A stretch of 64,000 nt of DNA from Sinomonas cellulolyticus (GCF_014656475.1 NZ_BNCM01000007.1:62001-126000), one strand, 5' to 3'; shown: positions 46,963 through 56,858, counted from the first letter of the stretch. Made by a program: numbers and translations. Notes: a model not told the origin generated them from the sequence alone.

Positions 46963-47001
46963 GTGATTCTCCTGGGAAGTCTTGGCGTGATTGCTGTCGG
47001 A

Positions 47002-47799
47002 TCAGGCGGAGGCGGCGGGGCGGATGGCCCACGTGAAGGCCTGGGCCTGCGGGGCCTTGTACTCAAGGCCGATGTAGCCGGTGTAGCCGAGCTCGCGCGA
47101 GCGGGTGATCCACTCGCCGAGCGGGAGCGCGCCCGTGCCGGGGGCGCCGCGGCCCGGGTTGTCGGCGATCTGGATGTGGCCGAAGTCCTTCGCGTGCTCC
47201 TCGATGACCGTGGCGACGTCGTCGCCATTGACCGCTAGGTGGTAGAAGTCGGCGAGGAGCTTGACGTTGTCGACCCCGGCGGCCTTGGTCTTCGCGATGA
47301 CCGCGAGGGCGTCCGCCGCCGTCTTGAGCGGGTAGGCCGCGGTCCCGGAGACGGGCTCGAGGAGCACCGTGCCGCCGATCCTGGCGACTCCCTGCGCGGC
47401 GGCGACGAGGTGGGCTACGCCGAGCTCGTCCTGCTCGTCGGCGGATGCGCCCTCGAGACGGTTCCCGTACAGCGCGTTGAAGGCCTTGGTGCCGGTGCGC
47501 TCGGCGATGCCGACGACGGTGTCGATGTTGTCGAGGAATTCGCGCTCGCGGCCGGTCCACGAGACGAGGCCGCGGTCCCCGGCGGGCATGTCGCCGGCGA
47601 AGAAGTTCAGGCCCGAGAGGTGGACGCCGGCGCTGTCCAGCGCGCCGACGAACGCGTCGACGTCCTTGTCCGCCGGGACCGCCTCGGCGAAGGGCCACCA
47701 GAACTCGACGGCGTCGAAGCCGGCTGCCTTGGCCGCCGCCGGGCGCTCGAGGAGGGGAAGCTCGGTCAGGAGGATCGAGCAGTTCACGGTGTACGTCAT
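47002..47799 (-). CDS. hyi: Hydroxypyruvate isomerase
   Basis: A 265-residue TIM-barrel enzyme of the Hyi family: NCSILLTELPLLERPAAAKA, AVEFWWPF, LNFFAGDMPAGDRG (typical Hyi loop) and HIQIADNPGRGAPGTG. It interconverts hydroxypyruvate and tartronate semialdehyde. It is the first gene of hyi-glxR, with a promoter and two IclR-like palindromes directly upstream. ATG 47799. Confidence 0.94.
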   Translation of the reverse strand: MTYTVNCSILLTELPLLERPAAAKAAGFDAVEFWWPFAEAVPADKDVDAFVGALDSAGVHLSGLNFFAGDMPAGDRGLVSWTGREREFLDNIDTVVGIAERTGTKAFNALYGNRLEGASADEQDELGVAHLVAAAQGVARIGGTVLLEPVSGTAAYPLKTAADALAVIAKTKAAGVDNVKLLADFYHLAVNGDDVATVIEEHAKDFGHIQIADNPGRGAPGTGALPLGEWITRSRELGYTGYIGLEYKAPQAQAFTWAIRPAASA

Positions 47800-47828
47800 C
47801 GTCGGGGCCTTTCTCGTCCGGACTATCT

Positions 47829-47866
47829 TTCCAGATTGTGGAAGGAAACTTTCTCTTGATGAAAGT
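47829..47866. promoter_or_regulatory. Two palindromes in the hyi promoter
   Basis: TTCCAGATTGTGGAA (47829-47843) matches the IclR-type box of uraD. ACTTTC-N7-GAAAGT (47848-47866) overlaps the -10. Together they cover the transcription start. Confidence 0.72.
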
Positions 47867-47893
47867 GTAGGACGAAGATGTGATGCCGGTCAA
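47864..47893 (-). promoter_or_regulatory. hyi promoter
   Basis: Minus strand: -35 TTGACC (47888-47893), 18-base spacer, -10 TACACT (47864-47869). The leader is about 60 bases. Confidence 0.7.
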
Positions 47894-47975
47894 CCTCTTG
47901 GATACCAAAGGCTCTCCGGAGCGCCGCACCTTTGGTCACTGGGTAATCCGGCCTTCCTCGGGCAATGATGGAGGC

Positions 47976-48260
47976 ATGGCCACGTACAGAGCACTGGAGC
48001 ACTCCTCGAGCAAGGATCCCCACGACTGGGGCCGAGCCATGGCAGTCGCCCTCAAGCGCCTCCTCGAGACGGCGCAGACCGACCGAAGCTACCTCGAGCA
48101 CAAGCACCTCATCGGGCAGGACATCGTCATGCGCATTGAGGCCGAAGAGGAGGGCGCCTGTGTCCACCTCAGCTGGCATCCTCAGAACCAGGACGACGCC
48201 CCGCCGGACGAGGACGAGAGCACCGAGGAAGCCATCGAGGGCTCGGGCCGCGGCGGCTGA
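47976..48260 (+). CDS. Hypothetical protein (94 aa)
   Basis: A 94-residue protein of unknown function: a charged helix (DWGRAMAVALKRLLETAQTD), a short central block IGQDIVMRIEAEEEGACVHLSW and a very acidic tail. Start ATG 47976 with GGAGG close by. No domain recognised. It stands alone, divergent from hyi, and ends just before repeat array 2. Confidence 0.6.
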   Translation: MATYRALEHSSSKDPHDWGRAMAVALKRLLETAQTDRSYLEHKHLIGQDIVMRIEAEEEGACVHLSWHPQNQDDAPPDEDESTEEAIEGSGRGG

Positions 48261-48321
48261 CGGCCCGCACTGCCCGCCTGACCCGGGGGGCTTCCCTCCG
48301 GAACCCGGGTCCCCGCTCAAT

Positions 48322-48496
48322 GATGAGGGGTCATGTCCCTAGCCTGAGGGGTCACATCTCTAGAGAGGCCACTCTCCTTTATGGGGATGTGACCCCTCAT
48401 CGGGGATGTGACCCCTCATCGGGGAGGTGACCCCTCATCGGGGATGTGACCCCTCATCGGGGATGTGACCCCTCATCGGGGATGTGACCCCTCATC
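48322..48496. repeat. Hairpin repeat array 2 (19-base units)
   Basis: Six contiguous copies of the 19-base unit GGGGATGTGACCCCTCATC fill 48383-48496, with a single difference in copy 3. Two inverted copies precede them (48322-48339 and 48345-48360). The second inverted copy can pair with the first direct copy over 14 bases. The array separates two convergent genes, so it can stop transcription from both sides. There are no spacers, so it is not a CRISPR. Confidence 0.92.
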
Positions 48497-48517
48497 GCGG
48501 GGTGGTGACCGGAACCG

Positions 48518-49732
48518 TCAGGGGCGGACGGCGCGCCACGCTCCCGCGGCGGCGCCGAGCAGCAGGCCGGTCGCCGCGAACACCCCGCCCGTGCCCAGTC
48601 CCGCCGCGAGCAGCCCGACGGCGGGCGGGATGAGCGCCTGCCCCAGCCGGTTGGCCGTGATCCGGGCCGCAAGCCAGGTCCCGGCCGTGCCGGGGGGTGC
48701 CGCGAGTGAGACGACGGTCATGGTCAGCGGCTGCACGATCCCGAGCGTGTACCCCGCCACGATGAGCACCGCCGTGAGTGCCCAGCCCGGCAGCGGCGCC
48801 GCCATCCCGAGCACGGCCAGCGCACCCGCAGCGGTCCCCCACAGGATGAGCCACTGCCGGCCGAACCGCGCCACCAGCCGGGACATCGCGAGTCGCGAGG
48901 CCATCGTCGCGACCGCCCGCACTGTCAGGAGCGCGCCGACGGCGGCGGCCGGGATCCCGCGCTCCACGCCGAGGGCGGGCAGGTACACCTGGATCAGGTC
49001 GATCGCGCACAGGACCATCATCGAGACACCGATCGACGCCGTGAGCCGTCGCCGCCCCTCGGCGTCCGCAAGCACGCGGCGCATCGGGAGGCGGGACGGG
49101 CCCGTGCGCACGACGCCGCGGCCCTCCCCACGCTGCTGGGCCGCCGCGCGCCTCGGACGGCGCAGCGACAGGGGCAGCGTCACGGCGAGCATCGCGGCGG
49201 CAGCCGCGAGGTACCAGCCGAAGAGCGGGCCGGTGTGCGGGAGGACGGAGCCGCCGCCGACGACAGCCAGCAGGGACGGGGCGAGCGCCTGCCCCGCCGA
49301 ACCGGTGAACGTGTAAAGGCCGAACAGCGAGTCGAGGCTGCGCTGCTGTGTCCCCTCGCCGGCCGCCTCCGCGATGCGGGCCTGTTCGCCCAGGAGGCTG
49401 ACGAGGTGACCGAGCCCGAGCGCGACGTTCCAGCCGAGCAGCCACCAGACGTCCGGCGTCGCCGCCAGGAGCCCCACGCCGGAGCCCACCATGAGCACTG
49501 CTCCGGCGAGGAGCAGCGCGCGGCCGTGGCCGGCGTCGTTCATCCGCCCCACCCACACCGCGGCCGCGAGCGGCAGGAGCGAGAAGCTGGCCACGATGAG
49601 GCCGAGCAGCGCTGCGTCGACGCCGAGCTCGAGGGCGCGGTAGGACGCGGTGGGGCGCACGATGTAGACGGCGAGCTGGAGGAAGAAGGCGTGGGCGAGG
49701 ACAGCCCAGGGGTAGCCGCTGCGGTTGGTCAT
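48518..49732 (-). CDS. MFS transporter
   Basis: A 404-residue major facilitator with 12 hydrophobic segments. VWVGRMNDAGHGRALLLAG is motif A, and the central loop is Arg/Gln-rich. It resembles 12-helix drug or sugar efflux types, but no family-specific motif fixes a substrate. ATG 49732. It faces array 2 at its 3' end and is divergent from the MmcQ-like gene. Confidence 0.85.
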   Translation of the reverse strand: MTNRSGYPWAVLAHAFFLQLAVYIVRPTASYRALELGVDAALLGLIVASFSLLPLAAAVWVGRMNDAGHGRALLLAGAVLMVGSGVGLLAATPDVWWLLGWNVALGLGHLVSLLGEQARIAEAAGEGTQQRSLDSLFGLYTFTGSAGQALAPSLLAVVGGGSVLPHTGPLFGWYLAAAAAMLAVTLPLSLRRPRRAAAQQRGEGRGVVRTGPSRLPMRRVLADAEGRRRLTASIGVSMMVLCAIDLIQVYLPALGVERGIPAAAVGALLTVRAVATMASRLAMSRLVARFGRQWLILWGTAAGALAVLGMAAPLPGWALTAVLIVAGYTLGIVQPLTMTVVSLAAPPGTAGTWLAARITANRLGQALIPPAVGLLAAGLGTGGVFAATGLLLGAAAGAWRAVRP

Positions 49733-49798
49733 GTCGAAGCCACGTTAGCCCGTGGCGGCCCCTTGAACCGCGCCGTGACGCGTGGCACCGTGGGCCGC

Positions 49799-50107
49799 AT
49801 GGCCACCGAGGAGGACGTCCGCCAGCTGTGCCTCGCGCTGCCCGGGGTGACCGAGCGGCCCAGCTGGAACCAGCCGGCCTGGTTCGGCAGGACGCTGTTC
49901 GCTCGGATCTGGGAGCCGGGCGTCGTGACGCTCAAGACCGAAGAGCGCGAGGCGCTGCACGCCGCGGATCCCGAGACGTTCTACTGGGAGGTGCCGCACC
50001 ATCTCGGCTCGCCGGATCTCGTGCTCGTCCGGCTCGGGCGGATCTCCCGCGAGGAGCTCGGGGAGATGGTCCAGGAGTCCTACCGGATCGCGGGCGGAGC
50101 CGGCTGA
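49799..50107 (+). CDS. MmcQ/YjbR family protein
   Basis: A 102-residue protein with the MmcQ/YjbR pattern: LALPGVTERPSWNQPAWFGRTLFARI and FYWEVPHHLGSPDLVLVRL. The fold resembles a DNA-binding CyaY-like domain, but no role has been shown. ATG 49799; an in-frame GTG at 49790 would add three residues. Short gap to the divergent MFS gene. Confidence 0.82.
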   Translation: MATEEDVRQLCLALPGVTERPSWNQPAWFGRTLFARIWEPGVVTLKTEEREALHAADPETFYWEVPHHLGSPDLVLVRLGRISREELGEMVQESYRIAGGAG

Positions 50108-50143
50108 CCCGTCGGGGGAGACCGTGGGGACCTGCAGGGGTGA

Positions 50144-50188
50144 CGACGGCGCGGGGCGGCTCAGTGCCAGGCCAGCCCCGCGCCGTCG
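50144..50188. terminator. Bidirectional terminator between MmcQ-like gene and allE
   Basis: Perfect 14-base arms CGACGGCGCGGGGC (50144-50157) and GCCCCGCGCCGTCG (50175-50188) around a 17-base loop, between convergent genes. Its base contains the ACGACGGCG core of the dispersed palindrome. Confidence 0.82.
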
Positions 50189-50201
50189 GGCGTGGGGGAC
50201 G

Positions 50202-51032
50202 TCAGCCCGGCAGCGGCGCGCCCGTGAGGCGCACCTGGCGGTTGACGTCCTTGTAGAGGAGGTACCGGAACTGGCCGGGGCCGCCGGCGTAGCAGGCCTG
50301 CGGGCAGAAGGCGCGCAGCCACATGAAGTCGCCGGCCTCGACCTCGACCCAGTCATTGTTGAGCAGGTACATGGCCTTGCCCTCGAGCACGTACAGTCCG
50401 TGCTCCATGACGTGGGTCTCAGGGAACGGAATGACTCCCCCGGGCTGGAACGTCACGATGTTCACGTGCATGTCGTGGGCGAGGTCGTTGGGGTCGACGA
50501 ACCGCGTCGTCTTCCAGACCCCGTCGACGTCCGGCATCTCGCCGGGCTCGACTTCGGTGTCCGAGGTGACGAAGCTCTTGGCCTCGTAGCCCGGCAGCGG
50601 CTCGTACGCCTTGCGCACCCAGTGGAACGAGGCGGTGTCGTCCGAGCTGTTCTCGAGGCCCCATTCGTCGCCGGCCGCGAGGTAGGCGTAGCCGCCCTCC
50701 TTGAGGGTGTGGACCTCGCCGTTGAGCGTGAGGCCCAGCGTGCCCTTGACCACGAACACAACGCCCTCCACGCCGGCCTCGAACTCCGCCTTCGGGGCCC
50801 CGCCGCCCGGTCCGATCTCCACGATTAGCTGCGAGAACGTCGTCGCGAACCCTGAGATGGGGCGCGCGATGATCCACGCCCGGGTGTTCGAGAAACCTGG
50901 GAGGTTGGACGTGACGATGTCCGTCAGGACGCCCTTCGGGATGACCGTGTACGCCTCGGTGACGATGGCACGCTCGGTGGTCAGGTGGGTCTGGGGCGGC
51001 AGGCCGCCCTCGGGGTAGTAGTACTTGCCCAT
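50202..51032 (-). CDS. allE: (S)-ureidoglycine aminohydrolase
   Basis: A 276-residue bicupin. The C-terminal cupin has [18 protein letters not shown], the metal-binding block of AllE/YlbA, and the N-terminal cupin contains [31 protein letters not shown]. It removes ammonia from ureidoglycine to give ureidoglycolate. Last of four co-directional genes (maeB, aceB, DUF6986, allE). ATG 51032 follows the DUF6986 stop by 12 bases. Confidence 0.94.
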   Translation of the reverse strand: MGKYYYPEGGLPPQTHLTTERAIVTEAYTVIPKGVLTDIVTSNLPGFSNTRAWIIARPISGFATTFSQLIVEIGPGGGAPKAEFEAGVEGVVFVVKGTLGLTLNGEVHTLKEGGYAYLAAGDEWGLENSSDDTASFHWVRKAYEPLPGYEAKSFVTSDTEVEPGEMPDVDGVWKTTRFVDPNDLAHDMHVNIVTFQPGGVIPFPETHVMEHGLYVLEGKAMYLLNNDWVEVEAGDFMWLRAFCPQACYAGGPGQFRYLLYKDVNRQVRLTGAPLPG

Positions 51033-51044
51033 TCGGGCCTCCTT

Positions 51045-52403
51045 CTAGTTCGTCGCGGCGGCCAGCCGCGGATGCGCGAGGTGTGTGAGCTCGAGCTCTG
51101 TGAGTGCGGTCGAGGCGAGCACCTCGTCCGCGCCGACCGCGCCGCACTGGAGGCCGCGGAGCACGAACGCCGCGAGTGCGCGGGCGGTGGCCGGCTCGTC
51201 GAGGACGGCGCCTGCGGTCTGGTTCACGTAGTTGCGCAGCCGCGTGGTCGCCGCCTCGAGGCCCTCACGGTAGAACGCGTACGTGGCGATGTAGCGGGTG
51301 GGCAGCTGGTGGGCGTGGAGGTCCCAGCCCTGGTAGTAGCCGCGCTCGAGGGAGCGCCTCACGAGCCGGGCGTGGAGCTCCCACGCGGCCTCCCGCTGCG
51401 CGGCGTCGCCGAGGGGGAGCACGTTCGTGGAGCCGTCGGAGAGCCGGATGCCGGTCCCGGCCACGGCCAGCTGCATGACCTCCTTCGCGAAGTCCGCCGC
51501 CGGGTGCTCCATCGACTGGTAGGCCGCGGCGATCTGCAGCGACGCCGAGTAGTCGTAGGTGCCGTAGTGGAACGCCGTGATGCGACCGTCCGCGACGTGC
51601 GGGAGCTGGGCCACGGGGTGCGTCCCGTCCGGGCCGATGATGAGCTGCGGCGTCTCCACCTGCACCTCGAACCCGAGGCGTCCCGGCGCGAGGCCGAGTG
51701 CGGATTCGAGGCGGTCGGCGGCGAAGGCCATTGCCTTGACCTGGTCTACCGTGGTCACCTTGGGCAGCGTGAGGACGAGCCCGTCGCCGAGCGCACCGAG
51801 TGCCCCGGTCTGCGCGAGGCGCGAGACGAACAGCTCGAGGGTGCGGAGCCCGCGGCGGCGAGTGGGCTCCTCGAAGCACTTGAAGCGGATGCCGACGAAC
51901 GGCGTCGTGCTTGCGGTTCCCTCCGTCGCGGCCGCGAGGGCAGCTGCGACGGAGTCCGCTGCCCTCACCGCCTCGGCGTCCTCGATCGCCTCCGCATCCC
52001 CGGCGGCACCGGGGAGGCCAGCCGCCTTTCCGGGGGCGAGGTAGCCGTCCTCGAAGTCGATGCGGAGGTCCTCGATGGGCTCGGAGCGCAGCTTCGCCTC
52101 GACGCGCGGCGCGACCTCGGCGGCGAGGACCGGGGTGAGCCCCACGCGGCGGGCCAGGGCCTCCAGGCCGCCGGCCTCGTCCGCGGCGGCCAGCGCCGCG
52201 GCGCCCCACTCCGCGGGAAGCTGCGGGGTGAAGCGGTCCGCGGGCACGTAGACCGTGTGGACGGGCTGGCGCGTCCCCGAGTCGCCCGGGTAGCCCTCGG
52301 CGAGGAGCCGGTCGGTGGCCGCGAGGCTCGCATCGATACGGGCGAGGTCCGCTTCGCCGAGCACGCGCGCCGGCAGGCCCTGGTCCACGTGGGGCTCGCC
52401 CAT
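51045..52403 (-). CDS. Aldolase/CitE-fold protein of unknown function (DUF6986 type)
   Basis: A 452-residue protein. [42 protein letters not shown] and [16 protein letters not shown] show the pyruvate-kinase-like TIM barrel of the HpcH/CitE/malate synthase superfamily. The acidic residues in FEDGY and VETPQ are likely metal ligands. No known enzyme matches its full layout. ATG 52403 directly follows the malate synthase stop with no gap and precedes allE by 12 bases, so it is almost certainly part of ureide or glyoxylate metabolism. Confidence 0.8.
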   Translation of the reverse strand: MGEPHVDQGLPARVLGEADLARIDASLAATDRLLAEGYPGDSGTRQPVHTVYVPADRFTPQLPAEWGAAALAAADEAGGLEALARRVGLTPVLAAEVAPRVEAKLRSEPIEDLRIDFEDGYLAPGKAAGLPGAAGDAEAIEDAEAVRAADSVAAALAAATEGTASTTPFVGIRFKCFEEPTRRRGLRTLELFVSRLAQTGALGALGDGLVLTLPKVTTVDQVKAMAFAADRLESALGLAPGRLGFEVQVETPQLIIGPDGTHPVAQLPHVADGRITAFHYGTYDYSASLQIAAAYQSMEHPAADFAKEVMQLAVAGTGIRLSDGSTNVLPLGDAAQREAAWELHARLVRRSLERGYYQGWDLHAHQLPTRYIATYAFYREGLEAATTRLRNYVNQTAGAVLDEPATARALAAFVLRGLQCGAVGADEVLASTALTELELTHLAHPRLAAATN

Positions 52404-54002
52404 TCAGCCCACCAGCTCGTAGGCGGGGGTGGTGAGGAAATCGGTGAAGTCCTCGGAGAGCACGATGTCCGCGATGAGGCGGCTTGCCGGCTCGTAGAAC
52501 TTCGCGAACATCTGGGGGTCGACCTCGGTGCGAAGGCGCTCGGTCTCCTCGGCGAGGATCCGCTCGACGAGCTCGCGCGTCACCGTGTTGCCCGTGTCCG
52601 CGAGGACCACCTTGTTGTGGATCTGCTGCCAGACCTGGGAGCGGGAGATCTCGGCGGTCGCCGCATCCTCCATGAGGTTGTGGATCGCCACCGCGCCGTT
52701 GCCCGAGAGCCACACGGCCGTGTAGGCCACCGCCACGTAGAGGTTCAGGTGCAGGCCGGCCTCGGTGGCCTCGCCCTCGGTCGCCGAGACATTGAGGAGG
52801 TCCTCCGCGGTCACCTTCACCTCTGGACGCTGGCGGTCCACCTGGTTCGGCTTGTCGCCGAGCACCGCGTCGAAGACCTCCTGGCACGTCGAGACGAGGT
52901 CCGGGTGGGCCACCCACGAGCCGTCGAAGCCGTCCGTCGCCTCGCGCGTCTTGTCCGCGCGCACCTTCTCGATCGCGGCCGCGGTGATCTCCGGCTCCTT
53001 GCGGTTCGGGATGAACGCGGCCATGCCGCCCATCGCGAACGCGCCGCGCTTGTGGCACGTCTGCACGAGGAGCTCGGTGTAGGCGCGCATGAAGGGGGCC
53101 GTCATGACCACGGAGGCGCGGTCCGGGAGCGTGAACTTCTCACCGGCGTCACGGAAGAACTTGATGATGCTGAACAGGTAGTCCCAGCGCCCTGCATTCA
53201 GGCCCGAGGCGTGGTCGCGGAGCTCGTAGAGGATCTCGTCCATCTCGAACGCCGCCGGGATCGTCTCAATGAGCACCGTGGCGCGGATGGTTCCCTGGGG
53301 GATGCCGAGGTAGTCCTGCGCGAACACGAACACGTCGTTCCACAGGCGCGCCTCGAGGTGGCTCTCCATCTTGGGCAGGTAGTAGTACGGGCCGCGGCCG
53401 GAGGCGATGAGCGGCTTGGCCACGTGGAAGAAGTGCAGCCCGAAGTCCACGAGCGCACCCACGGCCGGCTCGCCGTCGATGAGCACGTGGCGCTCGTCCA
53501 TGTGCCATCCGCGCGGGCGGGTGACCACGACGGCGAGCGGGGCGTCAGTGCGCAGCGCGTACTCCTTGCCCTCCGGGGAGGTGAACGAGAGCGTGCCGTC
53601 GGCGGCGTCGCGGAGGTTCTTCACGGAATCCACCACGTTGGCCCAGTGCGGGCTCGAGGCGTCCTCCATGTCCGCGAGCCACACCCTGGCGCCCGAGTTG
53701 AGGGCGTTGATGGCCATCTTGGCCGGGCTCGCCGGGCCGGTCATCTCGACGCGGCGGTCCTGCAGCGGGCCAGGCGCCTCGGCGACCTTCCAGTCGCCGG
53801 CCCGGACCTCGGCCGTCTCCGGCAGGAAGTCGAGCCTGCCGGTGCTCGCAGCCTCGGCGCGGCGAGCCTTGCGCGCCTCGAGGCGGGCCTTGCGCTCGCC
53901 GGCGAACCGCCGGTGGAGTTCCTCGACAAAGGCGAGCGCCTCGTCGGTGAGGATCTCGTCGGCGCCCGCGATCGGCGCGTTGTCGGTGACAGTGATGGCC
54001 AT
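52404..54002 (-). CDS. aceB: Malate synthase A
   Basis: A 532-residue enzyme, the normal length for isoform [63 protein letters not shown] (catalytic region) and [13 protein letters not shown] are clear. It condenses glyoxylate and acetyl-CoA to malate. ATG 54002 is used; GTG 54011 lies only two bases from AAGGA. No isocitrate lyase is nearby, so glyoxylate comes from ureides rather than the glyoxylate bypass. Confidence 0.95.
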   Translation of the reverse strand: MAITVTDNAPIAGADEILTDEALAFVEELHRRFAGERKARLEARKARRAEAASTGRLDFLPETAEVRAGDWKVAEAPGPLQDRRVEMTGPASPAKMAINALNSGARVWLADMEDASSPHWANVVDSVKNLRDAADGTLSFTSPEGKEYALRTDAPLAVVVTRPRGWHMDERHVLIDGEPAVGALVDFGLHFFHVAKPLIASGRGPYYYLPKMESHLEARLWNDVFVFAQDYLGIPQGTIRATVLIETIPAAFEMDEILYELRDHASGLNAGRWDYLFSIIKFFRDAGEKFTLPDRASVVMTAPFMRAYTELLVQTCHKRGAFAMGGMAAFIPNRKEPEITAAAIEKVRADKTREATDGFDGSWVAHPDLVSTCQEVFDAVLGDKPNQVDRQRPEVKVTAEDLLNVSATEGEATEAGLHLNLYVAVAYTAVWLSGNGAVAIHNLMEDAATAEISRSQVWQQIHNKVVLADTGNTVTRELVERILAEETERLRTEVDPQMFAKFYEPASRLIADIVLSEDFTDFLTTPAYELVG

Positions 54003-54070
54003 GGCTTTCACGTTCCTTCTCCCGGTGACCGGGTTCTCCCTGGGGCCTGGTTGAACTGCTTGCTGGGTCT

Positions 54071-55453
54071 CTACGCGTGCGCTGCCGCGACAATCGCCGC
54101 GGCCACGTCCTGGGCGACGTGGGCGTCGAATACGCTCGGGATGATGAAGCTCGGGTTGAGCTCCTCATCGCTCACGCGGGCCGCGATGGCCTGCGCCGCC
54201 GCCACGAGCATCGCGGGGGTGATGTCCGCGACGCCTGCGTCGAGCAGCCCGCGGAAGACGCCGGGGAACGCGAGCACATTGTTGATCTGGTTGGGGAAGT
54301 CGCTGCGGCCGGTGGCGACGACGGCGGCGTGGTCGGCGGCCGCGACGGGGTCCGTCTCCGGGTCCGGGTTGGCCATGGCGAAGACGATGGCATCCTCCGC
54401 CATCGTGGCGACGTCGTCCGGGCCGAAGAGGTTCGGTGCGGACACTCCGATGAAGACGTCCGAGCCCTTGAGCGCCTCGACGAGCGTGCCGGAGAAGGAC
54501 TCGGGGTTGGTGTTCTCGGCGACCCAGACGCGGTGGGCGTCCGTCAGCTCGCGGCCGGCGTGGATGGCACCCTTGCGGTCGCACGCGATGATGTTCTTCG
54601 CACCCTGTGCCTGGAGCAGCTGGATGATCGCGTTGCCGGCGGCGCCCACTCCGGAGACGACGATGCGCACGTCCTCGATCTTCTTGCCCACGAGCTTGAG
54701 CGCGTTGACCAGTGCGGCGAGCGTCACGATCGCCGTGCCGTGCTGGTCGTCGTGGAAGACGGGGATGTCGAGTTCCTCGCGGAGGCGTGCCTCGATCTCG
54801 AAGCAGCGCGGGGCTGCGATGTCTTCGAGGTTGACGCCGCCGTAGACCGGGGCGATCGCCTTGACGATCTTGATGATCTCCTCGGTGTCCTTCGTGTCGA
54901 GACAGACAGGCCACGCGTCCACGTTGGCGAACTGCTTGAACAGCGCAGCCTTGCCCTCCATGACGGGCAGCGCGGCCGCGGGGCCGATGTCGCCGAGGCC
55001 GAGCACGGCGGTTCCGTCGGTGACCACGGCGACGGTGTTGCGCTTCACCGTGAGGCGGCGCGCGTCGTCGGGGTTCTCCGCGATGGCACGGCATACGCGG
55101 GCGACGCCGGGCGTGTAGGCCCGGGAGAGATCGTCGCGGTTGCGGAGGGGAACCTTGGGGACGACCTCGAGCTTGCCGCCGAGGTGCATGAGGAAGGTCC
55201 GGTCGGAGACCTTCTTCACGTGCACGCCCTCGAGCGCCTCGAGGGCCGCGGCGACCTCTTCGGCGTGCTGCTCGGACGTGGTGTTGCACGTGATGTCCAC
55301 GACCACGCCGTCGTGGTGGGACTCGCTGATGTCCAGCGCGGTGACGGGTGCGCCGGCGGTGGCGACCGCGGCCGCGAGCTCGCTGGTGATGCTGATGCGG
55401 CTGGGGGCGTCGACGCGGAGGGTGATGGAATTGCCGGGGCTGGGGCTCGCCAT
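54071..55453 (-). CDS. maeB: NAD(P)-dependent malic enzyme with N-terminal ACT-like domain
   Basis: A 460-residue protein. Residues about 1-85 form an ACT-like domain ([20 protein letters not shown]), a possible amino-acid sensor. The rest is malic enzyme: [38 protein letters not shown] and [11 protein letters not shown]. It converts malate to pyruvate and CO2. ATG 55453 has AAGGAC. It heads the maeB-aceB-DUF6986-allE unit; with aceB and aceE it can close a glyoxylate-burning cycle. Confidence 0.93.
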   Translation of the reverse strand: MASPSPGNSITLRVDAPSRISITSELAAAVATAGAPVTALDISESHHDGVVVDITCNTTSEQHAEEVAAALEALEGVHVKKVSDRTFLMHLGGKLEVVPKVPLRNRDDLSRAYTPGVARVCRAIAENPDDARRLTVKRNTVAVVTDGTAVLGLGDIGPAAALPVMEGKAALFKQFANVDAWPVCLDTKDTEEIIKIVKAIAPVYGGVNLEDIAAPRCFEIEARLREELDIPVFHDDQHGTAIVTLAALVNALKLVGKKIEDVRIVVSGVGAAGNAIIQLLQAQGAKNIIACDRKGAIHAGRELTDAHRVWVAENTNPESFSGTLVEALKGSDVFIGVSAPNLFGPDDVATMAEDAIVFAMANPDPETDPVAAADHAAVVATGRSDFPNQINNVLAFPGVFRGLLDAGVADITPAMLVAAAQAIAARVSDEELNPSFIIPSVFDAHVAQDVAAAIVAAAHA

Positions 55454-55496
55454 TGAATCGTCCTTGGGTCCGGGAGGCGTCCGCCTCGCTGCATTT

Positions 55497-55538
55497 TCCG
55501 TAGTACGGATATTATTCTCTGTATCTTGGAAAAGACAA
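55497..55538 (-). promoter_or_regulatory. maeB promoter with two operator-like boxes
   Basis: Minus strand: -35 TTGTCT (55533-55538), 18-base spacer, -10 TAATAT (55509-55514). The perfect palindrome TCCGTA-G-TACGGA (55497-55509) follows the -10. TCTGTATCTTGGAA (55518-55531), like the IclR boxes, lies between -35 and -10. A weaker box GCGGTATCGTGGAGG lies near 55584, before iclR. Confidence 0.68.
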
Positions 55539-55667
55539 GTCCTCGTCTCGCCACGCGGACACCTATCTCCGGTGGATGCGGTGCGGTATCGTGGAGGAGC
55601 CGCAATTTCCGGGATGCGGATAAGTTTTGCCGGAATCAGCATCCGGCGGCGGCCCTCAGGAGGCAAC

Positions 55668-56423
55668 ATGGCAGAGAAGGCGTCCGGCGGAGTCCAGTCG
55701 GTTGAGCGTGTGTTCGAGCTCCTTGAGCTCATCACCGACGCGGGCGGAGATGTCACGCTCAGTGAGCTCTCCTCCTCCACCGAGCTCCCGCTTCCCACTA
55801 TCCACCGGCTCCTGCGCACCCTCGTCTCCCTGGGGTACGTCCGGCAGCTCCCCAATCGCCGCTATGCGCTGGGCCCGCGGCTCATCCGCCTCGGGGAGGG
55901 TGCGAACAAGCAGCTCGGTGCGCTGGCCAGGCCACAGCTGCAGATGCTCGTGGAGCGGCTCGGCGAGACGGCCAACATGGCCGTCCTCGACTCCGACATG
56001 GTCATCTACGTGGCCCAGGTCCCCTCACCCCACGCCATGCGCATGTTCACCGAAGTAGGCCGGCGTGCCCACACCCACGACACTGGCGTGGGCAAGGCCA
56101 TCCTTGCGCAGCTCGACGACGAGCAGGTCCGCTCCATCGTGGCGCACCAGGGCATGCCGACGCCGACCACGTACAGCCTCGGCGATGTCGATTCGCTGCT
56201 CTCGGACCTCGACAAGACCCGCGCCCGCGGCTATGCGATCGACGAGCAGGAGCAGGAGATCGGCGTCCGCTGCTTCTCTATGGCCGTGCCGCACGCGCCG
56301 ACCCCGACCGCAATCTCCGTCTCCGGCCCCGTGTCCCGCGTGGACGAGGCCTTCGGCGAGCGGGCCGTCCCGCTCCTGCGCGAGGCCGCCGAGAAGATCT
56401 CCGCCGAGCTCAACCGCGGCTGA
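55668..56423 (+). CDS. IclR family transcriptional regulator (AllR-like)
   Basis: A 251-residue IclR protein: winged helix at about 10-65 (QSVERVFELLELI, TLSELSSSTELPLPTIHRLL) and an effector domain with GETANMAVLDSDMVIYVAQV, HDTGVGKAILA and EIGVRCFSMAVP. AllR of this family senses glyoxylate or allantoin. It is divergent from maeB. Similar boxes in five promoters of the island make it the likely common regulator. ATG 55668 has CAGGAGG. Confidence 0.9.
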   Translation: MAEKASGGVQSVERVFELLELITDAGGDVTLSELSSSTELPLPTIHRLLRTLVSLGYVRQLPNRRYALGPRLIRLGEGANKQLGALARPQLQMLVERLGETANMAVLDSDMVIYVAQVPSPHAMRMFTEVGRRAHTHDTGVGKAILAQLDDEQVRSIVAHQGMPTPTTYSLGDVDSLLSDLDKTRARGYAIDEQEQEIGVRCFSMAVPHAPTPTAISVSGPVSRVDEAFGERAVPLLREAAEKISAELNRG

Positions 56424-56506
56424 GCCGACCCGCGTTGAGCCAGCGCGCGGCTGAGCCGACCCGCGTTGAGCCGGCGCGCCGTTGAGCCCGCGCGCCGAGG
56501 CGCGCG
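56418..56506. repeat. 31-base tandem duplication and hairpin at the iclR 3' end
   Basis: A 31-base unit covering the iclR stop (56418-56448) is repeated at 56449-56479 with minor changes. A hairpin CGCGCGCC-GA-GGCGCGCG (56489-56506) then follows as the likely terminator. Confidence 0.7.
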
Positions 56507-56540
56507 CTCGTTCTGACCGCAGGACGCGGCCGGAAAACCC

Positions 56541-56606
56541 TTGACGACATCTTTGGTATCCCGCTAGGCTTTCATATATCAGAAAAAGTTTTTCGAGATA
56601 TGGAAA
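56541..56606 (+). promoter_or_regulatory. Promoter and operator of the 62-residue gene
   Basis: -35 TTGACG (56541-56546), 18-base spacer, -10 TAGGCT (56565-56570). Downstream TTTCGAGATATGGAAA (56591-56606) resembles the IclR box near aceE, and TTTC-N8-GAAA (around 56571-56585) adds a second symmetry. Strong promoter under likely repression. Confidence 0.65.
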
Positions 56607-56643
56607 TTAGCTCGGAGGCGATCGACCTGGAAAGGGGAGAGAC

Positions 56644-56832
56644 ATGTCCATCACCACGACCATCACGCGTCCATCTGCAGGGGAGCCGGCCGTCCTCCCG
56701 CAGCCGGCCGAGCGCTACATTCCGAAGGTGACGAATATCGATCCGGACATCGCGATCCGCCGGGACCGGCCTGAGGGCACGGGCGGCTGGGCTGCTCGCA
56801 TTCCCGTGCTGAACTGGTTCGTCCCGCGCTGA
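56644..56832 (+). CDS. Unknown 62-residue protein with strong expression signals
   Basis: A 62-residue protein: Thr-rich start (MSITTTITRP), an acidic-basic middle (VTNIDPDIAIRRDRPEGTGG) and a hydrophobic, Trp-containing end (AARIPVLNWFVPR). No signal peptide or known domain. It has a good promoter, an excellent ribosome site (AAGGGGAG) and a strong terminator, all its own, so it is surely expressed as a single gene. The IclR-like box suggests induction with glyoxylate metabolism. Function unknown. Confidence 0.72.
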   Translation: MSITTTITRPSAGEPAVLPQPAERYIPKVTNIDPDIAIRRDRPEGTGGWAARIPVLNWFVPR

Positions 56833-56858
56833 TCCCCCGAGGCCGCCGCGGCGAGCGG

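Noticed and set aside
48383..48496. Possible CRISPR array
   Set aside because: The 19-base units are contiguous with no spacers, and no cas gene is in the window.
50985..54845. 1286-codon plus-strand frame across allE to maeB
   Set aside because: It is antisense to four well-recognised genes, is rich in Arg/Val/Leu/His/Glu as typical shadow translation, and shows no domain.
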